In this document: piece by piece, positions 34,007 to 42,993 of the stretch
Numbering within the stretch: position 1 is the stretch's first letter
How the letters are laid out: the number at the start of each line of letters is the position of its first letter
Assembly (NCBI GenBank): GCA_016745075.1
Contig: JADGDD010000001.1
Coordinates: 63,125 to 127,124 of the forward strand
Direction of reading: 5' to 3'
Length of the DNA stretch: 64,000 nucleotides
Source of the DNA: Planctomycetota bacterium
Lineage (GTDB): Bacteria > Planctomycetota > UBA11346
The notes under the pieces: generated by a model
What the model was told of the DNA's origin: nothing
The model's database searches: none
Seen by the model: only the letters and a program-made list of their open reading frames with translations
Position numbers and translations under genes: made by a program

Positions 34007-37000
34007 CTATTGAGGGAGTTCAGTCGTTTTCCACTGGCTCTGGAGATGCAGGAAATTGTTTTTGATAGTCTCTTGGTGTTGTTTTTGTAATTCATTCGCA
34101 TCTCCGGCATAAAAGAGCTCTGCATTATCGACGTAATAGCTGGTGGGGACTTCCGCTCGAATTTCAATTTTGGAAAGAGATTGTCCCTGTAATGTGCCGA
34201 CAAGTTTGTCGGAAATTTGAATTTCTATCTTGTTTCCTTTTTTACAGCGATAAGAAATTTTGATCCAGTCATCTGCATTGAAGGGAGTCTTTAGGTCGAC
34301 TGTATTTTTGTTGTTTACTATTGTTACTCTTCGGTTGATCCATTTAAGGAATTTATCTGTCGGAGCCAGCACGTATCTGTCTTTGCCAACATCACCAAGA
34401 GTGGTCAAGGTCTCTAATGCCTTGCCATCTCCATCATAGGCTGTGATACCTAACCGATACATACGTGGCATTCCCAGTGCTGCCCATTTACTATTCGGGC
34501 CTTTTTTAATAAAGAAGCTAAAGTGACCATTTTTCAGAATAACAGGAAAGGGGTGAGCGAAATTTAATTCTTCAGTTCGATTATTTCCGCCTGCACAATC
34601 CGCTCCACATAGTTTATTCACTAAAACTGCCTGCGAATTGTCTATGCCTTTACCCCTGTATGGAACGGGTGTCCACATGCTGGGATAATTAAAATAAGTA
34701 AATCCCCAGCATAGCTTTAAGCCCAATTGGTAGGCACTCTCATAGGATTCAAAGTCATCCAGGTAGGCGATTCCGCCGGAGCGCTTTTCCACTTTTGGAA
34801 AAAAAGGGGATTGGTAACACTCCAGTTCAGGGTTGCGGAATTCCTGTCGATAGGCCTTATCAAACTTTGGGTCCAGCAATCGGTCAAAAACCGTTTTAAT
34901 CCGCCAGTAATGAGTGCCATCCACTTGTGCTGCAAATTGACGAAAAACAACCCGCCCCTCTTGATCCAGAACAAACGTTGGCGACATACCAAATTGACCT
35001 GAGATAAATGAGACATGACGGTTTGGACTCGCACATTTCAGCCATGCCCGCATATGATTTGGTAAAACTTCTCCGATCATGTCATCGTAAATATCAGGAA
35101 ACATACCAAAGATCATTTCCTCTGGTTTTTTGTTCATCTCTTCCATCATGCCTTTGGTTGCCCAAGCGGATTCAAAGCCGGAAGAAATACGATCCTGATA
35201 AACATTCACGGTTTTTCGATGACCGCAATCAACTCCGGAAACACATACAAACACCACTCCTTTATCGCGGTACTCTTCTGTCAACTTATAAATTTTCTGG
35301 AAAACGGTCTGGTTCCTAGTAAAAGTTCTGGGACGTAAATAATCATCTAATGATACTGGATCTCTGATAATATAGACAATCTTGCCGCGATATTTTTGAG
35401 TAACATTGAGGAGCTCGCCGGGATTATTGGCATCAATCATGATCAAGTCTCCCAGTTCCATGGGATTATCCAGAGTGATATAAGTGGAATATTTCTTTGA
35501 AGAGGGGGTGGGAAGAATATTTTTTCTGGGGATATGACCTTGGGGGAGCTGTACGCGTTTCTTTCCGATTTCCTGAAACTCCATTCTTTCATTCAGCATC
35601 TGCAATTCTTCTTGTGTAAACGGCTCTACCGCTGAAATCGGTTTTTGTTTGCTTTGATGTTCCGCATACAATCTTTCGGCATCTCCCTTGTAGAAAATCT
35701 CCACATCATCGACATAAAAGTGCTTGGCGAACTCCACCAGACGAAATCCAACCTGATTGATACTTTCAGATTCCAGATCAGCGATTTTGACGCCATCAAC
35801 AAACAGTTTTGCCATTTTTCCGGGAACACATAGGACTTTGACTTCATGCCAGGCATCGGTCATCTTGATATCACTCAGCCTGTCGATGTTATAACTATCG
35901 GAAAACCTTTCCATTCCCCAGTCTCCTGTTGCGAATAGAAAACCTGCTGGAGCATAAACCGGGCCGTCATCAAAACGGATGCAAAGACTTCGGCGCACTT
36001 GTTTATGCCGAAGCTCGGGTGTAACAGGTTTTTCAGAAATATCCTTGGGGGCTCGACGGATAAAGAACTTTAAATACCCATCTTTCAAAGGAGCTGGAAA
36101 GCGATGTTTTAAACCGTAGGTAATATAGGAACTTCCCTTGGCCAAATTGTGGTTGAACGCAGCTGTCGATTGATCTCGACCTTCTCCCGAAGTTAATAAG
36201 GGTCTCTGATCCATGCGACTTTGGCGCGCATAGGAAAAACCCCAGCGAGGATGTAATTTAAAATCATGGCTATTATTGTAAGATTCAAAATCCTCTCTAT
36301 AAGCCAAGCCATCTTTACGTAGTTCGGCCTTGGGCAGAGTCCGACTTTTCTCTGGGTAAAACTCTCTTCGGACATTTTGATCGAAATCTGGGTTTAGAAG
36401 GCGGTCTATCATCAGGCGAGTCGTATGATAGCCAAAGCCGGCAGCTTCCAGTCCCCGATAGGATATCGTATTATCAGGAGCAACAACAGCCACCAGAGGC
36501 CCTGGACGAAAGCCCGGGACTCCTGATCCAATATAATCAAATAATTGACCTTTGCTCCGACGTTTTTCCTCTGGAATATCCAATAAAACGGTACCAGGAA
36601 TTTTATGTTTTTCTATAAAGGCTTTTGCTTCGGCGCATTGTTTTTCCAGGTTTTCGTTCTTCTTTGAAGCAGACCAGATTGTAAAAAAGCTGACTTTCCG
36701 GTTGCAGTATTCCTGATATAAACGCCGGTAGGATTTCACTGCCAGCTCAAGACGTTCTTTTTCTTTGGAGTAACACTTATCTTTAATGTTTATTTCAACT
36801 AATACACAAATATTTCCTGCACTGGATTGTGTTACATTAACCATCTGCGAAGGGTTGTCTATATTGGGTAAAATCAATTCTCCTTCAGTCTTTATCTGAT
36901 AATCAAGAATATCCCAGTTTGTTGCACCCAGATGAGGAGCTGGTTCGGATGCCAGCTTCAGCGAGAGATTTAACACTGCTTCTTGCTCAAATCCAAAACA

Positions 37001-37048
37001 GGTAGAGGTGATGAACAATAATGAAGTCGCAAGTCGTTTTCCCAACAT
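34007..37048 (-). CDS. Secreted protein with two thioredoxin-like/LamG-like modules (A)
   Basis: A 1013-residue exported protein; ATG 37048 has AAGGA 8 nt upstream and gives the signal peptide MLGKRLATSLLFITSTCFG. It contains two successive modules. Module 1 (about 25-470) has a Trx-like part with NICVLVEINIKDKCY, KVSFFTIWSASKKNEN and HKIPGTVLLD, then a concanavalin/LamG-like part opening YREDFESYNNSHDFKLHPRW and closing FYVDDVEIFYKG. Module 2 (about 500-1010) repeats this with GKIVYIIRDPVSLDDY, YLDDFESYESAYQLGLKLCW and YYVDNAELFYAGD. No CxxC redox site is seen. LamG-like domains usually bind polysaccharide or protein. The start lies within 11 nt of the SGNH gene stop, so the genes are coupled. 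Confidence 0.75.
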   Translation of the reverse strand: MLGKRLATSLLFITSTCFGFEQEAVLNLSLKLASEPAPHLGATNWDILDYQIKTEGELILPNIDNPSQMVNVTQSSAGNICVLVEINIKDKCYSKEKERLELAVKSYRRLYQEYCNRKVSFFTIWSASKKNENLEKQCAEAKAFIEKHKIPGTVLLDIPEEKRRSKGQLFDYIGSGVPGFRPGPLVAVVAPDNTISYRGLEAAGFGYHTTRLMIDRLLNPDFDQNVRREFYPEKSRTLPKAELRKDGLAYREDFESYNNSHDFKLHPRWGFSYARQSRMDQRPLLTSGEGRDQSTAAFNHNLAKGSSYITYGLKHRFPAPLKDGYLKFFIRRAPKDISEKPVTPELRHKQVRRSLCIRFDDGPVYAPAGFLFATGDWGMERFSDSYNIDRLSDIKMTDAWHEVKVLCVPGKMAKLFVDGVKIADLESESINQVGFRLVEFAKHFYVDDVEIFYKGDAERLYAEHQSKQKPISAVEPFTQEELQMLNERMEFQEIGKKRVQLPQGHIPRKNILPTPSSKKYSTYITLDNPMELGDLIMIDANNPGELLNVTQKYRGKIVYIIRDPVSLDDYLRPRTFTRNQTVFQKIYKLTEEYRDKGVVFVCVSGVDCGHRKTVNVYQDRISSGFESAWATKGMMEEMNKKPEEMIFGMFPDIYDDMIGEVLPNHMRAWLKCASPNRHVSFISGQFGMSPTFVLDQEGRVVFRQFAAQVDGTHYWRIKTVFDRLLDPKFDKAYRQEFRNPELECYQSPFFPKVEKRSGGIAYLDDFESYESAYQLGLKLCWGFTYFNYPSMWTPVPYRGKGIDNSQAVLVNKLCGADCAGGNNRTEELNFAHPFPVILKNGHFSFFIKKGPNSKWAALGMPRMYRLGITAYDGDGKALETLTTLGDVGKDRYVLAPTDKFLKWINRRVTIVNNKNTVDLKTPFNADDWIKISYRCKKGNKIEIQISDKLVGTLQGQSLSKIEIRAEVPTSYYVDNAELFYAGDANELQKQHQETIKNNFLHLQSQWKTTELPQ

Positions 37049-37058
37049 TTTAGTATCC

Positions 37059-37943
37059 TTATTTAGTTGTGTTTGCATTTATTGAATCTTGTTTTTTAAT
37101 CATTTCCACCAGCTTTTGAGAAAACCTTTTTCCTATTTTTAAGTATCCCTTTTCTCTGTAATGAACTTTATCACTGCCTAGAGTGACATCATCAATATCA
37201 ATCCATGCCGTATTTGCTAAAGAACATTTTTCTTGAATTCGGCGAATTTCCTGGTGTCCAGTTTCCGTTTCTTTGTCTGTCTTGGCGTTGATTCGAGCGT
37301 AAATAAATGGTAAACTTGGTGTGTTCAGCTCCTTCCTGACACCATTAATTAAGTTTTTGAAGTGTTTTTCATAATGTGGATAATCACTTTCTTTCCTGTC
37401 GGATTCTCCCTGAAACCATATCATTCCAGTCAGGACAGAATTTTCCTGCTCAGACATGGCTTTTTTTGCATTTTTGATAAATAAAGGGTATAGAGGTCCG
37501 CCAGCTTGTATAAAACCTTTTTCGTTAAACCAGTGTCTGTTTAAACTTGAACCTCCAACAGCAAATTTAATGATGCCGATCTTTCTGTCAGGATACTTTT
37601 TCTTTATTTCCTGCACAAAGTTCACTTCGGGACCAAATTTCTCAGTCTCAATCAGATATGGCTTCCATGATGTCTTTTGTTGGTGATAATCCCAAAATCT
37701 TGTTTTTCGTCCTTTCTTTTCGTTCATTCGTAGTTTAAATACGGCTGGGTAGTTGTCTGTATCTGTATAATTCCATACTCCATCACACTGAAGCATTTCT
37801 TTTGGAAGATCTTTGCTTTTTCCTTTTCCCTCCATGTTGCTTTGACCAGCAACAAGAAAAACCATCATGGGTTTTTCACTGGCTGACAACAAACAGTTGA
37901 AGCAAAACACCGTTGTAATGGAAATGATCAATAGTTTTTTCAT
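37059..37943 (-). CDS. Sialate O-acetylesterase-like SGNH hydrolase (carbohydrate esterase)
   Basis: A 294-residue exported esterase of the SASA/CE6-like group that removes acetyl groups from sugars. Signal peptide KKLLIISITTVFCFNCLLSA. The catalytic Ser is in FLVAGQSNMEG (about 29-39); the oxyanion Gly is in AVGGSSLNRHW; the conserved block WFQGESDRKESDY contains the Asn/Gln-Gly-Glu-Ser motif; the Asp/His pair is in SDKVHYREKGY near the C-terminus. All key residues are present, so it is the clearest enzyme in the minus-strand train and indicates that acetylated glycans are among the substrates. AGGA 7 nt before the ATG supports the start. It begins 8 nt after the micro-gene at 37952-38164. 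Confidence 0.88.
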   Translation of the reverse strand: MKKLLIISITTVFCFNCLLSASEKPMMVFLVAGQSNMEGKGKSKDLPKEMLQCDGVWNYTDTDNYPAVFKLRMNEKKGRKTRFWDYHQQKTSWKPYLIETEKFGPEVNFVQEIKKKYPDRKIGIIKFAVGGSSLNRHWFNEKGFIQAGGPLYPLFIKNAKKAMSEQENSVLTGMIWFQGESDRKESDYPHYEKHFKNLINGVRKELNTPSLPFIYARINAKTDKETETGHQEIRRIQEKCSLANTAWIDIDDVTLGSDKVHYREKGYLKIGKRFSQKLVEMIKKQDSINANTTK

Positions 37944-37951
37944 GGTACGTC

Positions 37952-38164
37952 CTAACGTAATACTCGAACAATATCTGGATATTGTTCTGGATTATTTTCT
38001 TGATATAATAGATACTCTATTGCAATAAAGTCGCCAATTCGTAGGTATTGATGCCATTTGGAAATACTTTTATTTTCAGCTTGCAGAGAGGGGTGGCAAA
38101 GCGAGAAAAGAACCATCATTGAGATGATAGATTTTAAGGAATGATGGTTTTTTATTGGTTTCAC
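37952..38164 (-). pseudogene. Micro-gene: signal peptide joined to the C-terminal end of a deiodinase-like paralogue
   Basis: From GTG 38164 a 70-residue frame reads a signal peptide (SIISMMVLFSLCHPSLQAEN), then KSISKWHQYL, which matches the first mature residues of paralogues 1-3 (KSLAEWLTYV). It passes directly into RIGDFIAIEYLLYQENNPEQ and YPDIVRVLR, which match the last residues of paralogue 3 (QLGDFIAVEYVVLQ ... LPDVVRVIR). About 650 residues in between are absent, with the frame kept. It is best explained by an in-frame internal deletion of a fifth deiodinase-like gene. GGTGAT lies about 9 nt ahead of the GTG. Spacing to both neighbours (13 and 8 nt) keeps the operon continuous, so a short secreted peptide may still be made. 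Confidence 0.75.
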
Positions 38165-38177
38165 TGCCTTATCACCT

Positions 38178-41100
38178 TTATTTCTTATGAAAAATCTCGA
38201 TGTCATCGATATACATACTATCCAGATAGGATCTCCTGAAGCCAAAGCCATATAAGGATTTGGCTGGTAGTTCTCCCAATAACACATTATCTACATAGAC
38301 TTCTATGTTTTGGGATGGAGTTGCGATAACGTTAAGCTCATGCCATGTTGTATCTTGTGGATAGTGGTCACCGATAATATCCTGTTTCCATTTTTCAATG
38401 GCAATGCTCACGATTGCAGAGCTTTTATTTCTCTCTAATTTAAGTCCTGCTTTTTGTCTGGGCCAGCCTGTTGTTGTTATGGTATCAAGAACATTTCCGT
38501 CTTCACCCAGAAGATCCAGATAAAACCAGTCTTCCTTTTTAAAGCCAGCTCCCTTATTGGCTCCTCCACTCTTATTTGCAGTCTCTTTTACACTTTTGGG
38601 GCCTTGCCGGAGATAGAGTTTGAAGTGGCCATTGGTTAATGGATCTGAAAAATGATGCTTGAAGCGCATATCATCAGTGGATTCCAAAGAAAAATCCCGA
38701 CCATCGAAATAACTGAAACAGCGCATATTGATTTGGAAAAAATCATTAACCCATAGTGCAGTTCCTCCACCTCGGCCTTTCCCAGGAGCCAGCACATCAC
38801 GTTGTTTGGTATAACCCCTGAATGACCCTCCACAAAAACTTTTCTGGATGAGAATATTTTCATATCGATAGCCCCAGCGCGGGTGGAATGCCAGGTCAAG
38901 CGTATTTTCATAGCCCTCAAAGTCATCTGCTTTGAGAACGCCTTCTTCAGCGTCTTTTATGATGGGCAGATCTTTTGTTTTGCCCAGAGGAGTTCCCGAA
39001 GCAAAACTCTTAAAAGCAGACAAGCGATAATCATCATTCATGGCAGCTTCCAGGCAGAATTGCGATTCGATCCAGGGGAATTCAAAGCTGGTAAAATCAA
39101 TGATACCACCGCCTTTTTTAAGTACGGTATTACATAATATACCAACAGGAACCCCGCCATGACTACCACCCCAATAGCCCTCGTATTTAATGCGTGACCA
39201 GACCAGCATCCGGTGATCTGTCGGGCGAAGCAGATAGTTATCCTGTCCGTAAAAACCGATGACCTCGGAACAGGACGCTGTCCCCAGCGTTTCGAGAATA
39301 AACTGTTTGGCGACATTAGCTTCAACCTGATTCGCCCGCAAGTCATCAGGTGAGGGCAGCATATCACCCATATGATAACTTGCCGGTAGGGCGTAAAGAT
39401 TGGCTTTTTGATGATACTTGTCCCATACCGTCTTATCCAATACAGCCATCGCCATTGGAGATGTACTGGAAAAACTCCTGTTGAGAACGACCGAAGGCGA
39501 CTTGAATAAGGAACAGTGCATCCATGTGGCCTTTTGCTTTGTTACTTCATTGATATTTACATACTCCCCGGGTTTATACATTTTTTCCAAAATCAGAGTA
39601 CCATTGGGAGTCAGCGGTTTTTTGAAGTGTGGTTTTATGTAGAAGTATTTAAAGTCTCTCTCAGATATATTGAGATTGTCATAAACAGCGACTTCTTCCT
39701 CTTCTTTTGTGTAAGGATAAGGAACTTGGCCCACTTGAACTTTCCGGCTATCCTGCTCATATGTACGATGAAGTTGCTGCTGGTGTTCTCCATCCCCTTT
39801 GTAAGAAATTTTTACATCATCTAAAAGCACACTGGAACCATTAAAACACCTGACCCTGATCCCTAGTAACGCTTTTGTGTTTAGTTTTCCCAAAACAACA
39901 TCATCAATTTTGAGTTGTGTTGCTTTGTTGGGTTGTACTTCTATGGATATCTTATGCCAGTCTTTTGATACATTGACTTTGCCTTTCTCCTGAGGAGAAC
40001 GAATCAGAGGGTTTTCTTTAAGAAAAACAAAGGTATTATTCTTGATTAAAAGATATCCTGCCGGAACAACACTCTCGCTTCCTCTAAAGTCAATAATCAC
40101 CTGAGTCGTGAGTTCTCCCATCCAATTGAACATTTCGCTTTTGCTCCGAACGATCTGCGTAGCAAGAGACTGGGCTTTTATATAAAATGCAAAACCCCCG
40201 TCTTTTAACGGAACAGGCATATCATGCTCAATGGCAGGATGAGGACAATTTTTCTGAAACCCATGCACTAGGGCCGCAGCACTTCCCTTACGCCCTTCAC
40301 CTTGTTTGAGCTGTGGGCGTCCATCCACACTATATTGTGTATAATAATGAAATCCCCAGCGAGGTGAAAGTTTCAGGCTCCTATCATCCCGATATGATTC
40401 GAAAGAATCCCGATAGATCAGGGCAGATTTCGTTTTCTCAACTGTGGGGAGGTGACGAGACTCATCAGGAAACTCTGAGTACACTTTTGTATTAAAATCA
40501 GCATCCAGCAGTCGCTGAATCATCAAGGCATAGGCCTGTGGCCTGAAGTTAGACAACAGATCCGCCTGCTGACGAAAAAGCACCAAGTTTTGACTATTTC
40601 GCAAAATAAATAAAGGACGAAATATATCAAAATACGGACACTTTCTCCGTTCTAACTTGTAGATATAAGGAGTTCCGGGGATATTATGTTTTTTGAAGAA
40701 ATCTTTTGCCTGTTCACGATCGCTCTTTCCTTTCTTTGAGTTATCGATCCAAACTGTCAAGAAAGAGACTTCTTTATCAGAGTAGTCCTCATACATTCTT
40801 CTATACTCATCAATATATTCCTGAATCCTGTCGCTTTTATTCCAAATATTATTCCCTTTGGTGTTGATGAACATGCAGGCAATGTTTTTTCCGGTATATT
40901 CCTTTTCGATATCGACCCGTTGTCCATTGGTCATATCTGTCACAATAAATTCACCACCAACCTTCATGGGGTGGTCAAACATATCAAAATAACCTTCTTT
41001 ATTGCGAAGGATCTGGCGTCGCGCCCAGGCAGCCCGCTCACCCCAGTTGTCTTTCCATTCGGAGTTAACCTGCCCTGCTGGTAACAAAGTGCTGACTTCC

Positions 41101-41198
41101 GGCACTTTTTCGCTTGCAATCAGAGAAGGCGAAAAAGATGACGGGAGAAAACAAAATACCATAACCAATGCAAGACTGATTCTCTTTATTCGTTTCAT
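38178..41198 (-). CDS. Secreted protein with two thioredoxin-like/LamG-like modules (B)
   Basis: A 1006-residue exported protein and paralogue of the one at 34007-37048. Signal peptide with KRISLALVMVFCFLPSSFSP; AAAAGGA lies upstream of the ATG. Module 1 has the Trx-like segment NIACMFINTKGNNIWNKSDR, EVSFLTVWIDNSKKGKSD and HNIPGTPYIY, then the LamG-like segment IYRDSFESYRDDRSLKLSPR. Module 2 has a strongly diverged Trx-like part (about 530-740) and a LamG-like part from VLKADDFEGYENTLDLAFHP to MYIDDIEIFHKK. The conserved (D)FE-Y ... PRWG-Y phrase is the family mark shared with protein A. No catalytic site is recognised. It lies 45 nt after the beta-propeller gene upstream in the train. Confidence 0.75.
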   Translation of the reverse strand: MKRIKRISLALVMVFCFLPSSFSPSLIASEKVPEVSTLLPAGQVNSEWKDNWGERAAWARRQILRNKEGYFDMFDHPMKVGGEFIVTDMTNGQRVDIEKEYTGKNIACMFINTKGNNIWNKSDRIQEYIDEYRRMYEDYSDKEVSFLTVWIDNSKKGKSDREQAKDFFKKHNIPGTPYIYKLERRKCPYFDIFRPLFILRNSQNLVLFRQQADLLSNFRPQAYALMIQRLLDADFNTKVYSEFPDESRHLPTVEKTKSALIYRDSFESYRDDRSLKLSPRWGFHYYTQYSVDGRPQLKQGEGRKGSAAALVHGFQKNCPHPAIEHDMPVPLKDGGFAFYIKAQSLATQIVRSKSEMFNWMGELTTQVIIDFRGSESVVPAGYLLIKNNTFVFLKENPLIRSPQEKGKVNVSKDWHKISIEVQPNKATQLKIDDVVLGKLNTKALLGIRVRCFNGSSVLLDDVKISYKGDGEHQQQLHRTYEQDSRKVQVGQVPYPYTKEEEEVAVYDNLNISERDFKYFYIKPHFKKPLTPNGTLILEKMYKPGEYVNINEVTKQKATWMHCSLFKSPSVVLNRSFSSTSPMAMAVLDKTVWDKYHQKANLYALPASYHMGDMLPSPDDLRANQVEANVAKQFILETLGTASCSEVIGFYGQDNYLLRPTDHRMLVWSRIKYEGYWGGSHGGVPVGILCNTVLKKGGGIIDFTSFEFPWIESQFCLEAAMNDDYRLSAFKSFASGTPLGKTKDLPIIKDAEEGVLKADDFEGYENTLDLAFHPRWGYRYENILIQKSFCGGSFRGYTKQRDVLAPGKGRGGGTALWVNDFFQINMRCFSYFDGRDFSLESTDDMRFKHHFSDPLTNGHFKLYLRQGPKSVKETANKSGGANKGAGFKKEDWFYLDLLGEDGNVLDTITTTGWPRQKAGLKLERNKSSAIVSIAIEKWKQDIIGDHYPQDTTWHELNVIATPSQNIEVYVDNVLLGELPAKSLYGFGFRRSYLDSMYIDDIEIFHKK

Positions 41199-41243
41199 AG
41201 CATTCCTTTTACGTTGTTTACGATTACCGACACTGCCAAGTGT

Positions 41244-42266
41244 TCAGGAATAATCATGAATAATTGCCCAGTAGGCCGTGAGAAATTTTTCATTGCTCAG
41301 TAATGCACGAACAATTTTTTTATCGGGACTTATTTCTAGGACTGGTATGCCTGACCATTCTCTATCGTGACCGGCGTTGTTCACAATAAGGATGTTTCCG
41401 TTGTCCAGTTTTTTTACCATGGTGATATATCCCAGCTGAGCTTCCGGTAGATCTTTTCTCAATAATTCCCACACAACCTCTCCTTCAGGATTCACTTCAA
41501 AGACTCCCGCAGCATTTTTTTCGGCTGTCCCAATGAGAGTGTTACCGTTATCACAACGATCAACGCAGATGACCTGATAGTTCCTTTTGTATTTTTCCGA
41601 TTCTTTGAAATTAAAAATAACTTTAGCCAATTTACCGTCAGGTGTATATTCATGGACTGCACTTGCCGTATGATGAGCAACGAGGAAATTTCCGTTGTCC
41701 AATTGTTTGATGTCCCGGATCTGATGAGAAATAGCTTCTGTTTGAGACGGGGTAAATTCCAGTATGATATTTTTAACGATTTCTCCAGTTGGCGTTTGTT
41801 CTATAATACGTGGAGATCCACTTATTACAAAACGTGGTTTTTTGCCCTTTGGATTTCTCTCTTCTTTTGAAGCAAGACCGATGAGAATATTTCCATTTGC
41901 TAATTTTTTATACCAATTCACCCATCTTTTTTCTTTATGGGGGTTGAAGTCGGAAATCAATTTGCCATGTTCCGTAAATTCGATGACTTGACCTTTTGTT
42001 ACACTGAGATAGTGACAATTTGGCAATTTTTCAAATGTCCCAAGAGGACCGAAACCTTTGGGATAGTTGATTCTTGTGATTTCACCCGTCGGCTTGACTA
42101 TGAACAACATATGTTCTTTAATTTTTTTCTTTCCTACATATTTCTTAGTTCCTGTTGAAATGGTTATTGTTTTTTCAAAAGGAGGTGGCTCACTTGCCTG
42201 AACAATATGTCCTGCACATAGGACTGTCAGCAAAAGTAAAGTGGTCGTAGTCGTTATTGTGGTCAT
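41244..42266 (-). CDS. Secreted beta-propeller protein with NGN repeats (arylsulfotransferase-like)
   Basis: A 340-residue exported propeller. From ATG 42266 the signal is MTTITTTTTLLLLTVLCAGH, with AGGAAAAG upstream; longer starts inside the preceding gene are unlikely. Repeats of the form L-x-N-G-N-x-L-I recur about every 45-60 residues: LANGNILIGLASKEE, LDNGNFLVAHHTASA, CDNGNTLIGTAEKNA and LDNGNILIVNNAG, each followed by a strand such as VFEVNPEGEVVWELL. This is the pattern of ASST/PQQ-like bacterial propellers. The catalytic His of true arylsulfotransferases is not evident, so a binding or structural role is as likely. Tight spacing (31 nt) to the lipoprotein gene upstream indicates the same operon. 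Confidence 0.78.
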   Translation of the reverse strand: MTTITTTTTLLLLTVLCAGHIVQASEPPPFEKTITISTGTKKYVGKKKIKEHMLFIVKPTGEITRINYPKGFGPLGTFEKLPNCHYLSVTKGQVIEFTEHGKLISDFNPHKEKRWVNWYKKLANGNILIGLASKEERNPKGKKPRFVISGSPRIIEQTPTGEIVKNIILEFTPSQTEAISHQIRDIKQLDNGNFLVAHHTASAVHEYTPDGKLAKVIFNFKESEKYKRNYQVICVDRCDNGNTLIGTAEKNAAGVFEVNPEGEVVWELLRKDLPEAQLGYITMVKKLDNGNILIVNNAGHDREWSGIPVLEISPDKKIVRALLSNEKFLTAYWAIIHDYS

Positions 42267-42297
42267 TCTTTTCCTGTCATTCAAATGCATGATCGCG

Positions 42298-42993
42298 TTA
42301 TTCATTAATAAAAGTGATGTCACTATAGTAGCTTATAGTATTTTTGTGATGGGCGTATCCATAATGAGTGATTTTTTTAACTGTCTCCGGTATAGTCAGT
42401 TCACCACGTTTTTTGTCATCGACGATCAATGTGACCATGCGATTTGTCAAATCGACTTCGATACAAATGGCAAATACTTTTGATTGATCCATTTGGGGGT
42501 CTTCTGAGAACACATCGGCTTTCACCTCATAAGTTTGAGGGTTGAGGGATTGAATAGTATAGGCTTTGGCCCCTATGTATATTCCTGCCCACATCATCTT
42601 ATTTCCGGGTTCCTCTCCATCACCAAATGCGATTAATGCATTCCTTCTGCCAACATTTAATGCTGACATGGAGTCTGCTTTAAAGGTTATTTTGCCTGTT
42701 GTTATTGGTTGGGGCAATTTTTGCATTGCAAGTGCGTCAATGGTTGTGCCCGTTGTTTCGTATAAATGGTTGAGTTGCTGGCTTGGTAAATGATCTGTAC
42801 TGCAAAATAATAAGCGACCATCGTTGTTTAGACGAAAGTTTTCATCGTTTTGGCTCAAACAAGCTGGGAGAGAAAAACTGGGGTAAATTGTGGCAAAAAC
42901 TTCAGAATCCTGAGTTCCTCTGTTTGTTACGCAACCTGTCGTTATTATTGTGACAATGGTAATCGCTATTAATTTTATAATGGGTGTTTTCAT
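42298..42993 (-). CDS. LamG-like lipoprotein
   Basis: A 231-residue lipoprotein: the N-terminus KTPIIKLIAITIVTIITTGC has a lipobox ending at Cys21. The mature part is beta-rich and resembles LamG/concanavalin-like domains: ITTGKITFKADSMSALNVGR, AFGDGEEPGNKMMWAGIYIG, FAICIEVDLTNRMVTLIVDD and ITHYGYAHHKNTISYYSDI, which are typical strands with a closing D-I segment. It would be tethered to the outer or inner membrane and bind a ligand, perhaps a glycan. Its ATG overlaps the stop of the aldo/keto reductase by 4 nt. Exact ligand is unknown. Confidence 0.72.
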   Translation of the reverse strand: MKTPIIKLIAITIVTIITTGCVTNRGTQDSEVFATIYPSFSLPACLSQNDENFRLNNDGRLLFCSTDHLPSQQLNHLYETTGTTIDALAMQKLPQPITTGKITFKADSMSALNVGRRNALIAFGDGEEPGNKMMWAGIYIGAKAYTIQSLNPQTYEVKADVFSEDPQMDQSKVFAICIEVDLTNRMVTLIVDDKKRGELTIPETVKKITHYGYAHHKNTISYYSDITFINE

